Positions 25,944 through 35,319 of a stretch of DNA of 64,000 nucleotides are shown piece by piece. Source of the DNA: Leptolinea tardivitalis. GTDB lineage: Bacteria > Chloroflexota > Anaerolineae > Anaerolineales > Anaerolineaceae. The stretch covers positions 186,001 to 250,000 of the forward strand of contig NZ_BBYA01000011.1 of the NCBI RefSeq assembly GCF_001050275.1, given 5' to 3'. The translations under genes and the position numbers were made by a program. Numbering within the stretch: the first letter of the stretch is position 1; each line of letters begins with the position of its first letter. Under the pieces are notes generated by a model, which ran no database searches, was not told the DNA's origin, and saw only the letters and a program-made list of their open reading frames with translations.

Positions 25944-26462
25944 ATGGCAAATGTAAAGTTCATGAATCCTTTTGTTGAAGCAGCTGCTGAAGTTCTGGCG
26001 AAAGAAGCAGGTGCCACTGTAGAACGTGGAACTCTTAGCCTTCAAAAATCCTCCATGACTTCCGATCAAATCACTGTTCTGTTGAGCCTGGTAGGTCAAG
26101 TACAGGGAGTAGTCCTTTATGGGCTTTCCATTGAGACCGCCTTAAAACTCGTTTCTAAAATGATGGGGCAGGAGTTCACTGAGTTTGACAACCTGGCTCA
26201 AAGCGGTGTTGCAGAACTTGGCAATGTGATTACCGGTTGTGCTACTGTCAAGTTGAGCAAAGAAGGATTTGATGCGGAAATATCTCCACCAACCCTGGTT
26301 CAGGGAGAAGGGATACAGATATCCACCCTTGATTTCCCCCGAATCGTTGTCCAACTTAAAACTGAAATGGGTGATATTACAGTTCATCTGGCCCTGCGGG
26401 AATCCCCTCCGGGAAGTGAATCTGGAAAAAATTATGTTCCCATTGCCATCCAGATGAAATAG
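25944..26462 (+). CDS. cheX: CheX-like chemotaxis phosphatase, copy 1
   Basis: 172 residues from ATG 25944 (TGGAG upstream); an ATG at 25914 overlapping the cheR stop has no Shine-Dalgarno. CheX proteins dephosphorylate CheY-P as dimers. The start VKFMNPFVEAAAEVL is characteristic, and the phosphatase motif E-x2-N is in QSGVAELGNVITGCATVKLS. The C-terminus PRIVVQLKTEMGDITVHLAL follows the family. It is followed by a paralogue; the two share the same architecture. Confidence 0.88.
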   Translation: MANVKFMNPFVEAAAEVLAKEAGATVERGTLSLQKSSMTSDQITVLLSLVGQVQGVVLYGLSIETALKLVSKMMGQEFTEFDNLAQSGVAELGNVITGCATVKLSKEGFDAEISPPTLVQGEGIQISTLDFPRIVVQLKTEMGDITVHLALRESPPGSESGKNYVPIAIQMK

Positions 26463-26478
26463 GAAAGGAGTAAAAATC

Positions 26479-27018
26479 ATGAAAGTTCAATACCTGATTC
26501 CTTTTGTGGAAGCAGCGTATGAGGTGCTAAAAGCAGAAGTGAATATTCCGATGCAACGGGGTGATCTGTCACTGGATAAAGGCGCGTATATTACAGATGA
26601 TGTTACTGTTATTATCAGTCTGGTTGGTGATATTGAAGGGATCGTCTTTTATGGTTTTAGCAATGAAGCCGCACTGGGGATTGCCTCAAGTATGCTTGGT
26701 GAAAATCTGAGTGAAATGAACGGACTGGCCCAGAGTGGCATTGCTGAATTAGGTAATGTGATTACCGGCCGTGCCAGCGTTAAGCTTTCAAAGAGTGGTT
26801 TCCAATCGACCATATCGCCCCCTACAATGCTTCTAGGAAAAGGAGCCACAATTTCAACTCTCGATTTTCCACGTGTTGTTGTTCCATTGACCAGCAACAT
26901 GGGCAGGATAACCATTCACCTGGCATTGAGGGAAGCGCTTCGACAGGGTGCTAATGCCGCTTTGTTGAAGGTTCCTGAAGCACCCGGATTAAAAGATACA
27001 CCTGGCAAGGATTCATAG
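26479..27018 (+). CDS. cheX: CheX-like chemotaxis phosphatase, copy 2
   Basis: 179 residues, with AAAGGAG upstream. A tandem paralogue of the preceding gene: VQYLIPFVEAAYEVLKAE at the start, the phosphatase motif in QSGIAELGNVITGRASVKLS, and PRVVVPLTSNMGRITIHLAL near the end. Both copies keep the Glu and Asn, so both may be active. The C-terminal tail differs (LKVPEAPGLKDTP). Having CheC plus two CheX suggests fine control of CheY-P or more than one target regulator. Confidence 0.88.
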   Translation: MKVQYLIPFVEAAYEVLKAEVNIPMQRGDLSLDKGAYITDDVTVIISLVGDIEGIVFYGFSNEAALGIASSMLGENLSEMNGLAQSGIAELGNVITGRASVKLSKSGFQSTISPPTMLLGKGATISTLDFPRVVVPLTSNMGRITIHLALREALRQGANAALLKVPEAPGLKDTPGKDS

Positions 27019-27149
27019 GAGTTTTATTGTTTATTTACTTCTCCTTAATTCGTACGTCTGCAGGAAAATTGTAGAATAAAAATGGACATTCTTTCTCTGA
27101 AATTGTCTATTAGCTATTGTTCGAACGACGGAAATATTGGAGAAGTACG

Positions 27150-27350
27150 ATGTTGGAACCAATAAAAAAAACCGATGATGATTTGGGAAAAGTAAAAATG
27201 GACCGTGAGGCGTTGGAATCAACCATGAAGTCGTGGTTGATTCCAAAATCTACCGGAGCACTCCATCCATCTGAGAAAGTAGATGGAGACAGTGAGACAT
27301 ATGAATTTCCCAATCCTTTAATTAATGACGATGAAGGAAAAGCATCGTAA
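27150..27350 (+). CDS. Small hypothetical protein in the chemotaxis operon
   Basis: 66 residues from ATG 27150, with GGAG nine bases upstream. The sequence is acidic with no recognised domain (for example KKTDDDLGKVKMDREALEST, then SWLIPKSTGA). There is no signal peptide or membrane segment. It lies between cheX2 and the ParA-type gene, 23 bases before the latter and on the same strand. I do not recognise it. A good ribosome site and tight spacing favour a real gene, possibly a partner of the ParA ATPase. Confidence 0.5.
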   Translation: MLEPIKKTDDDLGKVKMDREALESTMKSWLIPKSTGALHPSEKVDGDSETYEFPNPLINDDEGKAS

Positions 27351-27373
27351 TCCACGAGATTTTGAGGAATTCC

Positions 27374-28168
27374 ATGGCACACGTTGTAGCGATCAGCAAT
27401 CAAAAAGGCGGTGTGGCAAAAACAACGACTTGTATTTCTCTTGGAGCCTGCCTTACAGAGCGGGGACATAAGACATTGCTGATTGATCTTGATCCGCAGG
27501 CGAATCTCTCACTATCACTCGGGCATTTTGATGATGCCCCCGGTGAAACTATTACAGATGCCCTGGAAACCACCCTGAATCCGAGGAAAGTTGACTGGGA
27601 TAATCTGGTCAGACCTACATCAATGCCACATCTCGATGTTATTCCCTCTGATGCACGCCTTTGGTCGGTTGAGCGTTTAATATCGGAAAAGACCGGGTAT
27701 GAATTTGGCCTGAGTCAGCTTATTGGGCGATGGATGGATAACTACGACTATATATTATTCGATTGTTCTCCCTCTCTCGGCCCTTTGATTGTGATGGCAT
27801 TGACGGCTTCCAACCGGGTGATCATTCCCATTCAGACGGAATTTCTCGCAGCCGTGGGGCTGGTTCGTTTGATCGAAACTGTGGATGCCATAAGAGAGCA
27901 TACAAATGCCAATCTGGAGTTTAATCTTTTGGCGGTAATGTATGATCAACGTAACGGTATATGCCGGGAAGTTTTAAATAAATTGCAGGAGAATTTTTCT
28001 GCCCGGTTATTTTCAACGGTAATTGGTGTTGATACCCGTCTGAAAGAATGTGTGGCTACAGGCCAGCCGATCAATCAGTATGATCCTAAAACCAGAGCGA
28101 CACAACAATATGGCATGCTCGCCGCTGAATTGGATCAAATGGTGATCGGTGAACAGGAGGGTAAATGA
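27374..28168 (+). CDS. ParA/Soj-type ATPase linked to chemotaxis (ParC-like)
   Basis: 264 residues from ATG 27374 (GAGGA upstream). The deviant Walker A box is QKGGVAKTT near residues 9-17, followed by LLIDLDPQANLSLSLG and FDCSPSLGPLIVMAL, as in the ParA/MinD family. No N-terminal DNA-binding extension is seen, so it is of the short, Soj-like kind. It overlaps the next gene, a CheW with a long tail, by four bases. In Vibrio, ParC (a ParA-like ATPase) and ParP (a CheW-like protein) place chemotaxis arrays at the pole; a like role is inferred here from the pair's composition and operon place, not from direct similarity. Confidence 0.85.
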   Translation: MAHVVAISNQKGGVAKTTTCISLGACLTERGHKTLLIDLDPQANLSLSLGHFDDAPGETITDALETTLNPRKVDWDNLVRPTSMPHLDVIPSDARLWSVERLISEKTGYEFGLSQLIGRWMDNYDYILFDCSPSLGPLIVMALTASNRVIIPIQTEFLAAVGLVRLIETVDAIREHTNANLEFNLLAVMYDQRNGICREVLNKLQENFSARLFSTVIGVDTRLKECVATGQPINQYDPKTRATQQYGMLAAELDQMVIGEQEGK

Positions 28169-29067
28169 ATAAAAAAACAAAAATAAAATCAACTTTAGAT
28201 AGCCTGTTTTCTGGAGGTAAACTCACAACCGGTGAGGATAAAAAAGTTGTTGCGGAAAAAGTGGAAAAACCTGAGGAAAAATCTAAAGCCGTCCGACCTT
28301 CCAGAGTATCGAAGACACCCCAGCAGGAAAAATCCGCGGCAGTCATTCCATCGAAAACCGTGAAGGCTGATCCTGATACTGAACCTGTTATTTCAGCCGC
28401 AACCGAATCTGTTGTAGAAGTATCAAAAGAACAAAAGGTGGATATCGTGGAATCTCCCCAAAAGGAAAACCCTGTGGAAACTCCCGCTGAAAAAAGTATT
28501 CAACCAGCAAATGGCTCGTCTGAACAAAAAGTTCCTCAAACATCAAGCACCAATAAAAAGACAATAGAAGATGATGCATTAAAGGTTGCCAGAGAAATTG
28601 ACCAGGCTGTTGCACATGGTGATGGTGATGAAGAGCATCTTGTCATATTCTCTCTTGGCAAAGAGCTATATGGAGTGACCATCCATGCCGTAGAAAGCAT
28701 CATCAAACTACAGGCAATAACCGAAGTTCCTCGAACAGCTGCCTTTATTCTGGGTGTTACCAACCTGCGGGGGACTGTCGTTCCTGTAGTAGATTTACGG
28801 AAACGATTTAACCTGACATCCAATGAAAATACACCCAACACCCGAATCGTAATAGTCAATGCTGAAGTAGGAAAAGTTGGAATTGTGGTAGATGAAGTGA
28901 CTGAGGTTCTAAAAGTACCACGAGAAGCTGTTCAACCGCCACCGCCAATGTCAACAACTATTGAATCTGCCTTTATCAATGGCATTGCCCGTATCGCGGA
29001 CAAATTGGTTATTCTATTGGATCTGGAAAAAGTATTGGCTTCTTCCACAAAACAACATAACTGGTAG
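28165..29067 (+). CDS. CheW-like protein with long charged N-terminal tail (ParP-like?)
   Basis: 300 residues. The C-terminal half (about 150-295) is a full CheW domain: HLVIFSLGKELYGVTIHAVE, ITEVPRTAAFILGVTNLRG, VVPVVDLRKRF and VGIVVDEVTEVLKVP. The first about 145 residues are Lys/Glu/Pro/Ser-rich and probably disordered. A standard CheW is near 150 residues, so the tail is an addition. The gene overlaps the ParA-type gene (ATGA), which makes interaction between the tail and the ATPase plausible, by analogy with ParP. It could alternatively be an ordinary scaffold with a spacer. Confidence 0.85.
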   Translation: MNKKTKIKSTLDSLFSGGKLTTGEDKKVVAEKVEKPEEKSKAVRPSRVSKTPQQEKSAAVIPSKTVKADPDTEPVISAATESVVEVSKEQKVDIVESPQKENPVETPAEKSIQPANGSSEQKVPQTSSTNKKTIEDDALKVAREIDQAVAHGDGDEEHLVIFSLGKELYGVTIHAVESIIKLQAITEVPRTAAFILGVTNLRGTVVPVVDLRKRFNLTSNENTPNTRIVIVNAEVGKVGIVVDEVTEVLKVPREAVQPPPPMSTTIESAFINGIARIADKLVILLDLEKVLASSTKQHNW

Positions 29068-29128
29068 CTTTGCAGATTACATTTTAGAGCACTACCCATA
29101 AATGGAGTATTCTCCAACAGGAGGAAAG

Positions 29129-31150
29129 ATGAGAGTGCTGAATAATATACGTATACGAACCAAGCTTCTTGGAAGTTTTGTCATAATTATCGTTTCTATG
29201 ATAATCGTGACACTTCTAGGCGCTGCCGGTTTAAGAACAGTGTCAGATTACAGTTCTGCCATGTATGAAAACCGGTTGATTCCCGTTGAGCAACTCGGCC
29301 ATGTTGAATCGTTGATGTTTACCATACGCGGTGATTATTACAAGATTTATGCTGTTGCCGGTGAACGGACGAAATACATAGGGGAGATGAACGACAACCT
29401 TGCGTCCATTTCTACTGAAATGGATGAGTATCGAAAGGGGAAACTGCTCGATTCAGAAGTCACCGCCCTGGAAACTTTTGATACAGCTTTTAAAGAATTC
29501 TCCGCAGCTCTGAGTGTGTTTGAAGACAAAATCAAGGCTGGTGACGAAGAAGGAGCGTTTGGGTTAATCAGCGGCGACGGCCGGGTGGTTGCTGCCCGTG
29601 AAGGTTTGGGAAATGCGATTGATGCTTTGTTGACAATCAATCGTGAAGAAGCCAAGCGGTTGAAAACTGAATCACAAGAAGTTGAGCAATCGCAAATCAT
29701 ATTTATGATTGTTGTTGGCACTGCAGGTGCTTTTATTGGTTTGATCATTGCCATTTTGATTAGCAGTTCATTGACCAGCGGAATGAAAACGCTGGTCAAT
29801 GGATCCAAAGCAATGTCAGAAGGCGATCTTCTGCGTGATATGGATCAAAAAACCAAGGATGATCTTAATAACCGCGGGGATGAATTGGGTGAAGTGGGGA
29901 AGGCATTGAGGGACCTGATTTCGTACCTTCAGGAAATGGGTAAAACGGCCAATCAAATCGCCAATAATGATATTTCTATGACCATCCACCCCATTTCTCC
30001 TAAAGATGAATTGGGAGTGGCATTTAAACGCATGACTGAGGGATTGCGCGATGCTGTGAAGTTGATTGCAGAAAGTGCAGATTCTGTTACATCTGCTTCC
30101 AAAGATCTGGCGGATGCATCGTCACAGGCCGGAAATGTGACCGGGCAAATCTCAGCGACCATCCAGGAAGTTGCCAAAGGTACAACAATACAGGCAGAGA
30201 ATATTTCCAAAACGGCTTCTTCTGTTGAGCAAATGTCCAGGGCGATTGACGGGGTAGCGAAAGGGGCACAGGAACAAGCCAGTGCTGTAGGGCGGGCCAG
30301 TGAGATCACTGCTTTGATAAATAATACAATCCAGAAGGTGGCTGCCAATGCACAATCTGTTACAGATGGCTCCCTGCAGGCAGCCAAAGCTTCACGTGAC
30401 GGTAGCAAAGTGGTCGAAGAGACTATTTCTGGAATGGAGATCATTCGTCAAAAAGTAGGACTTTCGGCTGAAAAAGTGCAGGAAATGGGATCTCACAGCG
30501 AGAAAATTGGCGCAATTATCGAAACTATTGATGATATTGCTTCGCAGACAAACCTGCTGGCCCTCAACGCAGCCATCGAGGCAGCCAGAGCCGGGGAACA
30601 TGGAAAAGGATTCGCTGTGGTGGCGGATGAAGTGCGTAAACTGGCAGAACGGTCCAGTAATGCAACCAAAGAAATTGGCGAGCTGATCAGAGGCATCCAG
30701 AAAACTGTTGGAGAGGCTGTGGCTGCCATGGAAGAGGGAGCCAATGAGGTTGAACGCGGTTCCCAGAAAGCCAATGAAGCCGGTCTGGCATTGGATGCTA
30801 TTTTAAAAGCGGCAGAAGAAGTCAACCGGGAAGCTGAACAGGCGGCAGAAGCAACCAGGCAGATGAGTATGAATGCGGATGAATTGGTCGCATCCATGGA
30901 TACAGTGTCGGCTGTCGTTGAAGAAAACACAGCCAGTACAGAAGAGATGGCAGCAGGTTCATCAGAGGTTACCCAGGCTATTGAAAGTATTGCCAGTATT
31001 AGTGAAGAGAACAGCGCGGCGGTTGAAGAAGTGAGCGCATCTGCTGAAGAAATGACAGCCCAGGTGCAAGAGGTCAGCGCATCGGCGCAATCGCTGGCAG
31101 AGATGGCTGACAAGCTGCGGGCTGTTGTTCAACGGTTTAAATTGAATTAA
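29129..31150 (+). CDS. Methyl-accepting chemotaxis protein
   Basis: 673 residues from ATG 29129 with AGGAGG at the right distance; an in-frame ATG nine codons earlier covers the Shine-Dalgarno. Domains: TM1 (about 12-34), an extracytoplasmic helical bundle of the 4HB_MCP type (about 35-187), TM2 (about 190-216), HAMP (about 215-300, possibly with a second HAMP-like stretch), then the long signalling coiled coil. The hairpin tip [20 protein letters not shown] is perfect. Ligand is unknown. The C-terminus ([12 protein letters not shown]) lacks an NWETF-like CheR-binding tail. Confidence 0.95.
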   Translation: MRVLNNIRIRTKLLGSFVIIIVSMIIVTLLGAAGLRTVSDYSSAMYENRLIPVEQLGHVESLMFTIRGDYYKIYAVAGERTKYIGEMNDNLASISTEMDEYRKGKLLDSEVTALETFDTAFKEFSAALSVFEDKIKAGDEEGAFGLISGDGRVVAAREGLGNAIDALLTINREEAKRLKTESQEVEQSQIIFMIVVGTAGAFIGLIIAILISSSLTSGMKTLVNGSKAMSEGDLLRDMDQKTKDDLNNRGDELGEVGKALRDLISYLQEMGKTANQIANNDISMTIHPISPKDELGVAFKRMTEGLRDAVKLIAESADSVTSASKDLADASSQAGNVTGQISATIQEVAKGTTIQAENISKTASSVEQMSRAIDGVAKGAQEQASAVGRASEITALINNTIQKVAANAQSVTDGSLQAAKASRDGSKVVEETISGMEIIRQKVGLSAEKVQEMGSHSEKIGAIIETIDDIASQTNLLALNAAIEAARAGEHGKGFAVVADEVRKLAERSSNATKEIGELIRGIQKTVGEAVAAMEEGANEVERGSQKANEAGLALDAILKAAEEVNREAEQAAEATRQMSMNADELVASMDTVSAVVEENTASTEEMAAGSSEVTQAIESIASISEENSAAVEEVSASAEEMTAQVQEVSASAQSLAEMADKLRAVVQRFKLN

Positions 31151-31208
31151 TGGCTCTTGCAAAATTAAGCGAACTGGAAAATAATGCTTTATAAAGAGAG
31201 GTATACAA

Positions 31209-31658
31209 ATGGAACAACAACTTGTGGTTTTTGAACTTGCGGATGAACATTATGGTGTGGATATTTCAACGGTGGAAAGTATTATCAAAATGCAGGAGAT
31301 AACACGGATCCCCCATTCACCATCTTTTGTGGAAGGTATTACCAATCTGCGCGGTCTGGTTCTTCCGGTTATAGATCTGAGAAAACGATTCGGACTGGAA
31401 CCGGTAGAAACATCACGAGATTCACGCATTATGGTTGTTGCGCTTGGAACCGTCAAAGTGGGCATGATTGTGGATGCCGTGTCTGAAGTGCTTCGAGTGC
31501 CATCTGAATCCATTGAGCCGCCACCCTCCATGACGACTTCTTCGCGGGCCAACTTCATAACCGGAATTGCTAAATTGAACGATATTCTGGTCATACTGCT
31601 GGATATGAGCAAAATCCTCACATCTGATGAACAGATTGAGTTGACGGCAGTAGCCTGA
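31209..31658 (+). CDS. cheW: Chemotaxis coupling protein CheW
   Basis: 149 residues, the standard length. CheW couples receptors to CheA. Family features: LVVFELADEHYGVDISTVES, ITRIPHSPSFVEGITNLRGL, VLPVIDLRKRFGLEP and VGMIVDAVSEVLRVP. It closely resembles the CheW domain of the gene at 28165 and probably shares its origin. AGAGAGG precedes the ATG. It is the last chemotaxis gene, followed by a terminator. Confidence 0.95.
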   Translation: MEQQLVVFELADEHYGVDISTVESIIKMQEITRIPHSPSFVEGITNLRGLVLPVIDLRKRFGLEPVETSRDSRIMVVALGTVKVGMIVDAVSEVLRVPSESIEPPPSMTTSSRANFITGIAKLNDILVILLDMSKILTSDEQIELTAVA

Positions 31659-31742
31659 TTCAATCGGCCTTGAATTGGGCAATCTACCATAAAGGTGCGA
31701 AATACGTCGTAATTATCGGATTGTTCTGCACCATGTAATTTC

Positions 31743-31770
31743 ACTCCGGAGATTAATACTCCGGAGTTTT
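31743..31770 (+). terminator. Terminator of the chemotaxis operon
   Basis: ACTCCGGAG (31743-31751) pairs with CTCCGGAGT (31759-31767) around a seven-base AT loop, followed by TTTGTTG. Nine perfect pairs with a moderate T-run. Confidence 0.75.
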
Positions 31771-31866
31771 GTTGATGGATTAAAATAGACGAACCCCTCT
31801 TTGAGGGATTAAGAAAAATCTTTACCAGATATCCCAACAGCCCTGGTTTTTGTGGATTGGAATTAA

Positions 31867-32619
31867 ATGAAACGTGCCTCTTTATTTTTTCTATTGGTCT
31901 TGTTGATGACTGCCTGCAACTCCGGAAAACCTGCCGAATCGGAAGGAAAACCGACTTCCTTAGCCACTGAAATTCCCTGCCCGGGTGTCACCCCGAGGGG
32001 AGTTATAAAAGGTGGAATGGCGTATACAGTAATAAATGGGTCAGTCCTATCTGTTGATTTGTATTCCCGACCTGAAAGCTCTGAAAAAATAGCCTCAATC
32101 GAACACCATATTCGAGTCACCGTGCAGGATGGCCCTGTTTGTTCATCTGATTCCGCCTGGTGGCAGGTTGCCTTGCTGGATGGGAAGAAGGGATGGCTGC
32201 AAATCGGCAATAAAATAAAAGCTGGTGATTCTACGTATGAACTTGCCCTGGAACCATATAAAGATGATGCTGTTCAGCGTGATGTACCGGATAACCGGAA
32301 GACAGAAGCTCAGATACGTTATATCGTGGCAGACATTGAACTGGGGGGATCGGATGTTCGGAAGTATTATGAAGATCAGATCGCTGCCAGACCCGACGAT
32401 CCAGAGACCGACCTTATGAAAACAGCCATAGACATTATTCAAACTGGAAAGAACGGACAGGTGCTGGCCAATGCTTCTGCGTTTGAACGCAAGCCGTTGC
32501 GGGGCGGGACGTCAGTTGTTGATGCTGGAACGGAATATGTTCAACCTGGATTGGATATTATTTTGACCCCTTGCGATGGAGCAGCGGCGGATCCGGTTTG
32601 TGCAAAGCTTAAACCATAA
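31867..32619 (+). CDS. Lipoprotein with SH3-like domain
   Basis: 250 residues. The N-terminus is a lipoprotein signal peptide with lipobox LMTAC (Cys at residue 17). Residues about 40-118 ([18 protein letters not shown], then [20 protein letters not shown] and KGWLQIGNK) have the pattern of a bacterial SH3-like (SH3_3) domain, which often binds wall peptides. The rest is not recognised. It stands alone between two terminators with a weak Shine-Dalgarno. Surface-anchored function is likely; the exact role is unknown. Confidence 0.7.
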   Translation: MKRASLFFLLVLLMTACNSGKPAESEGKPTSLATEIPCPGVTPRGVIKGGMAYTVINGSVLSVDLYSRPESSEKIASIEHHIRVTVQDGPVCSSDSAWWQVALLDGKKGWLQIGNKIKAGDSTYELALEPYKDDAVQRDVPDNRKTEAQIRYIVADIELGGSDVRKYYEDQIAARPDDPETDLMKTAIDIIQTGKNGQVLANASAFERKPLRGGTSVVDAGTEYVQPGLDIILTPCDGAAADPVCAKLKP

Positions 32620-32621
32620 AC

Positions 32622-32657
32622 AAAAAGCAGTCTGTCTGAAAACAGACTGCTTTTTTT
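32622..32657. terminator. Bidirectional terminator between convergent genes
   Basis: AAAAAGCAGTCTGT (32622-32635) pairs perfectly with ACAGACTGCTTTTT (32642-32655), loop CTGAAA. Read on the plus strand the stem is followed by T-rich sequence for the lipoprotein gene; on the minus strand it equally serves the dehydrogenase gene ending at 32674. Confidence 0.92.
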
Positions 32658-32673
32658 CAAGTTGTGTTATTGT

Positions 32674-33564
32674 CTATTCGTACTTAATTTCCACTCCAGC
32701 CATCTGCTCAATTACTTTTACAAAAGCAGAGGCGTTTTCATCTCCCCAGCCTTTATTCACACCTGTTTTAATCACTTCACGGATGGCAGAGCTGGCTGGC
32801 AGGGGCACGTTCAAATCCTGAGCAAAGGATGAAATCAGATTGGCATCTTTCAGCATGAGTTTCAAGTAAAACGAAGGCGAGAAATCTCGCCGGCATACGG
32901 CATCGCCAACTCCGCTGAGAATGGGAGACTTGAAATCCGTCACAGCCAGTACTCCCAGAACATCTTTTATATTCAACCCGGCTTTTTGTGCCAGAGTAAG
33001 TGATTCGGCTACGGCTTCAATTTGAGATGCAACAACAAGATTCCCGACAAGTTTCATGGAAGTGCCTTTGCCGTTCTCGCCCATATAATGCTGGGTGGCA
33101 CTGATCTTTTTCAAAACCGGCAGGACCTTTTCAAAGGTAGATTTTTCTCCGCCCACTACAATCCATAGACCGGCATCACGAGATTCGTTCTTGCTGCCAA
33201 ATACTGGCGCATCAAGGAATTGGACTCCTTTTGCATTAAAAGCAGCGGCTTCTTTTAGAGAGGTTTTGGGGAGACATGTGGTTAAATCCAGGACAATCTG
33301 ACCGGATTTGACTCCGTCAATGACACCGTCTTTCCCAAAGACCACCTGGTCTATTCCGGTATCATCATTCAGCATAATCATCACAATATCGGCACCGGCA
33401 ACAGCTTCACGAGGCGTTCTGGCTTGAACAGCACCTTGTTTTACCAGCGGCAGACATTTATCTGCCGTCCGATTGTATACGGTAACGGGATGGCCCGATT
33501 TCAAGAGGTTGACAACAATATTATGGCCCATCACACCGATACCCAGGAAGGCGATCTTTTCCAT
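32674..33564 (-). CDS. NAD(P)-dependent 3-hydroxyisobutyrate dehydrogenase-family oxidoreductase
   Basis: 296 residues from ATG at 33562-33564, with AAAGGA upstream; a further 53 in-frame residues do not belong to the fold. The N-terminal Rossmann domain begins [20 protein letters not shown]. The family segments [20 protein letters not shown] and the catalytic-Lys region [20 protein letters not shown] are present. Members reduce or oxidise beta-hydroxyacids such as hydroxyisobutyrate, tartronate semialdehyde, glyoxylate or succinic semialdehyde. The loop [10 protein letters not shown] differs from the usual SGG.xgA of HIBADH and resembles the GLYR group. Exact substrate is not clear. It is divergent from tatC. 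Confidence 0.88.
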   Translation of the reverse strand: MEKIAFLGIGVMGHNIVVNLLKSGHPVTVYNRTADKCLPLVKQGAVQARTPREAVAGADIVMIMLNDDTGIDQVVFGKDGVIDGVKSGQIVLDLTTCLPKTSLKEAAAFNAKGVQFLDAPVFGSKNESRDAGLWIVVGGEKSTFEKVLPVLKKISATQHYMGENGKGTSMKLVGNLVVASQIEAVAESLTLAQKAGLNIKDVLGVLAVTDFKSPILSGVGDAVCRRDFSPSFYLKLMLKDANLISSFAQDLNVPLPASSAIREVIKTGVNKGWGDENASAFVKVIEQMAGVEIKYE

Positions 33565-33736
33565 CTTCGTTTTTCCTTTCTGACTAACGATATTCTTAAT
33601 GTTCATTATGATTTTATCAAACAACAAACCGGTTAAATTTACCTGTGGAGTTTTGTACAATATAGCCGGAAAATTGTTCATTCCGAATAGTAGGATGTTA
33701 TGATTGCATTTCTCATCACACACACGGTGGAAGAAC

Positions 33737-34438
33737 TTGGACGATAATTCCCTGCTGGCTGGTCTTGCTCCACATTTTCAAGAATTGCGGCGTCGATTGC
33801 TCGTCGCATTAATTGCCCTGGTGGTTTGCGTTCTGGCGAGCTTTGTATTTGCTGATCGAATCATCAATTTTCTTGTTGAACCAATTGGAGGGCTTCAGAA
33901 ACTGCAATCCATTGAAGTCACCGAGAATATTTCGGTGTTCATGAAAGTGGCGTTGTTATCTGGATTCATTCTGGCACTCCCCATCATTGCCTACGAGATT
34001 GTGGCGTTTATCGTGCCTGGATTGGAACCGAGAGAAAAGCGCTGGCTTTTTATCAGCCTGCCGTTTATTGTGATTTTGTTTGTGGCAGGTGTGGCCTTTA
34101 CCTATTTTGTTATGTTAAAAGCTGCCATCCCATTTCTGGTTAATTTCCTCGGGGTGCAGACGGTTCCTCGGCTTTCCAACTATGTTGGATTTGTCACCAA
34201 TCTAATGTTTTGGATTGGTTTGAGTTTTGAATCACCCCTGGTGGTTCTACTGCTGGCAAAATTGAAACTGGTAAATGCCAGAATGCTGCTGAAAGGCTGG
34301 CGGGTAGCCATTATTGTATCTGCGGTATTGGCCGCCATTATCACCCCAACGACCGATCCGGTGAATATGGGATTGTTAATGGTCCCTCTTATGGGGTTAT
34401 ACTTAATAAGCATCTTCCTGGCCTATCTGGTACGGTAG
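33737..34438 (+). CDS. tatC: Sec-independent protein translocase TatC
   Basis: About 233 residues from the TTG at 33737 (GGTGGAAG upstream); an alternative TTG at 33704 would add 11 residues. TatC recognises twin-arginine signal peptides in the membrane. The start of the family is [18 protein letters not shown], then [20 protein letters not shown] with the conserved Glu-Pro-Glu-type turn and [13 protein letters not shown] with its conserved Glu. Six hydrophobic segments fit. A 15-codon ATG reading frame (33700-33747) overlaps the start, so initiation may be coupled to a leader peptide. tatA and tatB follow. Confidence 0.94.
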   Translation: MDDNSLLAGLAPHFQELRRRLLVALIALVVCVLASFVFADRIINFLVEPIGGLQKLQSIEVTENISVFMKVALLSGFILALPIIAYEIVAFIVPGLEPREKRWLFISLPFIVILFVAGVAFTYFVMLKAAIPFLVNFLGVQTVPRLSNYVGFVTNLMFWIGLSFESPLVVLLLAKLKLVNARMLLKGWRVAIIVSAVLAAIITPTTDPVNMGLLMVPLMGLYLISIFLAYLVR

Positions 34439-34468
34439 AGAACCGGGAAGTTACCAATTGGAGGATTT

Positions 34469-34657
34469 ATGAGTCTGGGTATGCCTGAACTATTGATTAT
34501 TCTCGTCATCATTCTTCTGCTATTCGGCGTAGGCCGCATTTCGAAGATCTCCGGCGAACTGGGTAAAAGTATTCGTGCATTCAAAGATGGCCTTAGCGGC
34601 AAGGATGATGAAAATTCTGTTGATAAATCAAAGACCGATGATTCTGATAAGAAATAA
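34469..34657 (+). CDS. tatA: Sec-independent protein translocase TatA
   Basis: 62 residues. TatA forms the translocation element for folded twin-arginine substrates. It starts [20 protein letters not shown] (one transmembrane helix), followed by the amphipathic helix [20 protein letters not shown] and a charged, disordered tail. GGAGG precedes the ATG. Residue 8 is Leu after a Glu at position 7, in keeping with the polar residue of the TatA/B N-terminus. Confidence 0.93.
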   Translation: MSLGMPELLIILVIILLLFGVGRISKISGELGKSIRAFKDGLSGKDDENSVDKSKTDDSDKK

Positions 34658-34691
34658 GCTGACAACCTGTTCTGGTTGATTGTAATGATCG

Positions 34692-35042
34692 ATGGAAATT
34701 TTTAATATTGGCCCCTGGGAATTACTGCTGATCCTTGTTCTGGCGCTGATTGTCTTTGGCCCGGAAGGGATGGTCAAATTTTCCAGAGATGCCGCCCATT
34801 TTATACGCAAATTGGTTCGTTCTCCCCTGTGGCGTGACCTTGTATCTACGTCGGAAGAGCTGAAGACAATCCCGCAGCAGATTATTAAGGAGACTCAACT
34901 CGAAGAGAGTATGCGGGAGATTTCCCATCTCAGCAACACAATCTCACAATCAATTTCCAGTGATTTATCTGAAACTATAAATCTCGATGATAAATTGCAG
35001 GATGCAGAAGACAAAAACGATTCGCACCATCCATCCGATTAA
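34692..35042 (+). CDS. tatB: TatB-like twin-arginine translocase component
   Basis: 116 residues. Start EIFNIGPWELLLILVLALIV then FGPEGMVKFSRDAAHFIRKL: an N-terminal helix with Glu at the TatA/TatB polar position, a Gly-Pro turn and a long amphipathic helix. The longer, acidic C-terminus (about 60-116) is more TatB-like than TatA-like. It works with TatC in the receptor complex. A start at ATG 34692 follows tatA after 34 bases, with GATCGATG and a weak Shine-Dalgarno. Confidence 0.82.
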   Translation: MEIFNIGPWELLLILVLALIVFGPEGMVKFSRDAAHFIRKLVRSPLWRDLVSTSEELKTIPQQIIKETQLEESMREISHLSNTISQSISSDLSETINLDDKLQDAEDKNDSHHPSD

Positions 35043-35178
35043 TCGTTTTATCTACAAATTCAGGTATTGATACGACCAGAATCTATTCAAATGTTATCGT
35101 ATCACCCCCAAAAAAAGAATCATTCCACGGTTTAATCACGCATGGATGAAAAACCATTGCGGAATTCTTAAATGAACA

Positions 35179-35200
35179 GTGCCGGTTAGACACCCGGCAC
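35179..35200 (-). terminator. Hairpin downstream of tRNA-Lys (weak terminator)
   Basis: GTGCCGG (35179-35185) pairs with CCGGCAC (35194-35200). On the minus strand it lies just after the tRNA 3' end and is followed by TGTTCATTT, only partly U-rich. Confidence 0.45.
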
Positions 35201-35207
35201 CCTCAGG

Positions 35208-35280
<73 letters not shown>

Positions 35281-35319
35281 GCGAACACGTATTATACCCG
35301 AAAGCCGGAAGGTGTCAAA

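Noticed and set aside
30493-31113. 206-residue open frame on the minus strand opposite the MCP
   Set aside because: A Ser/Ala-rich shadow of the regular codon pattern of the MCP coiled coil; no Shine-Dalgarno and no domain.
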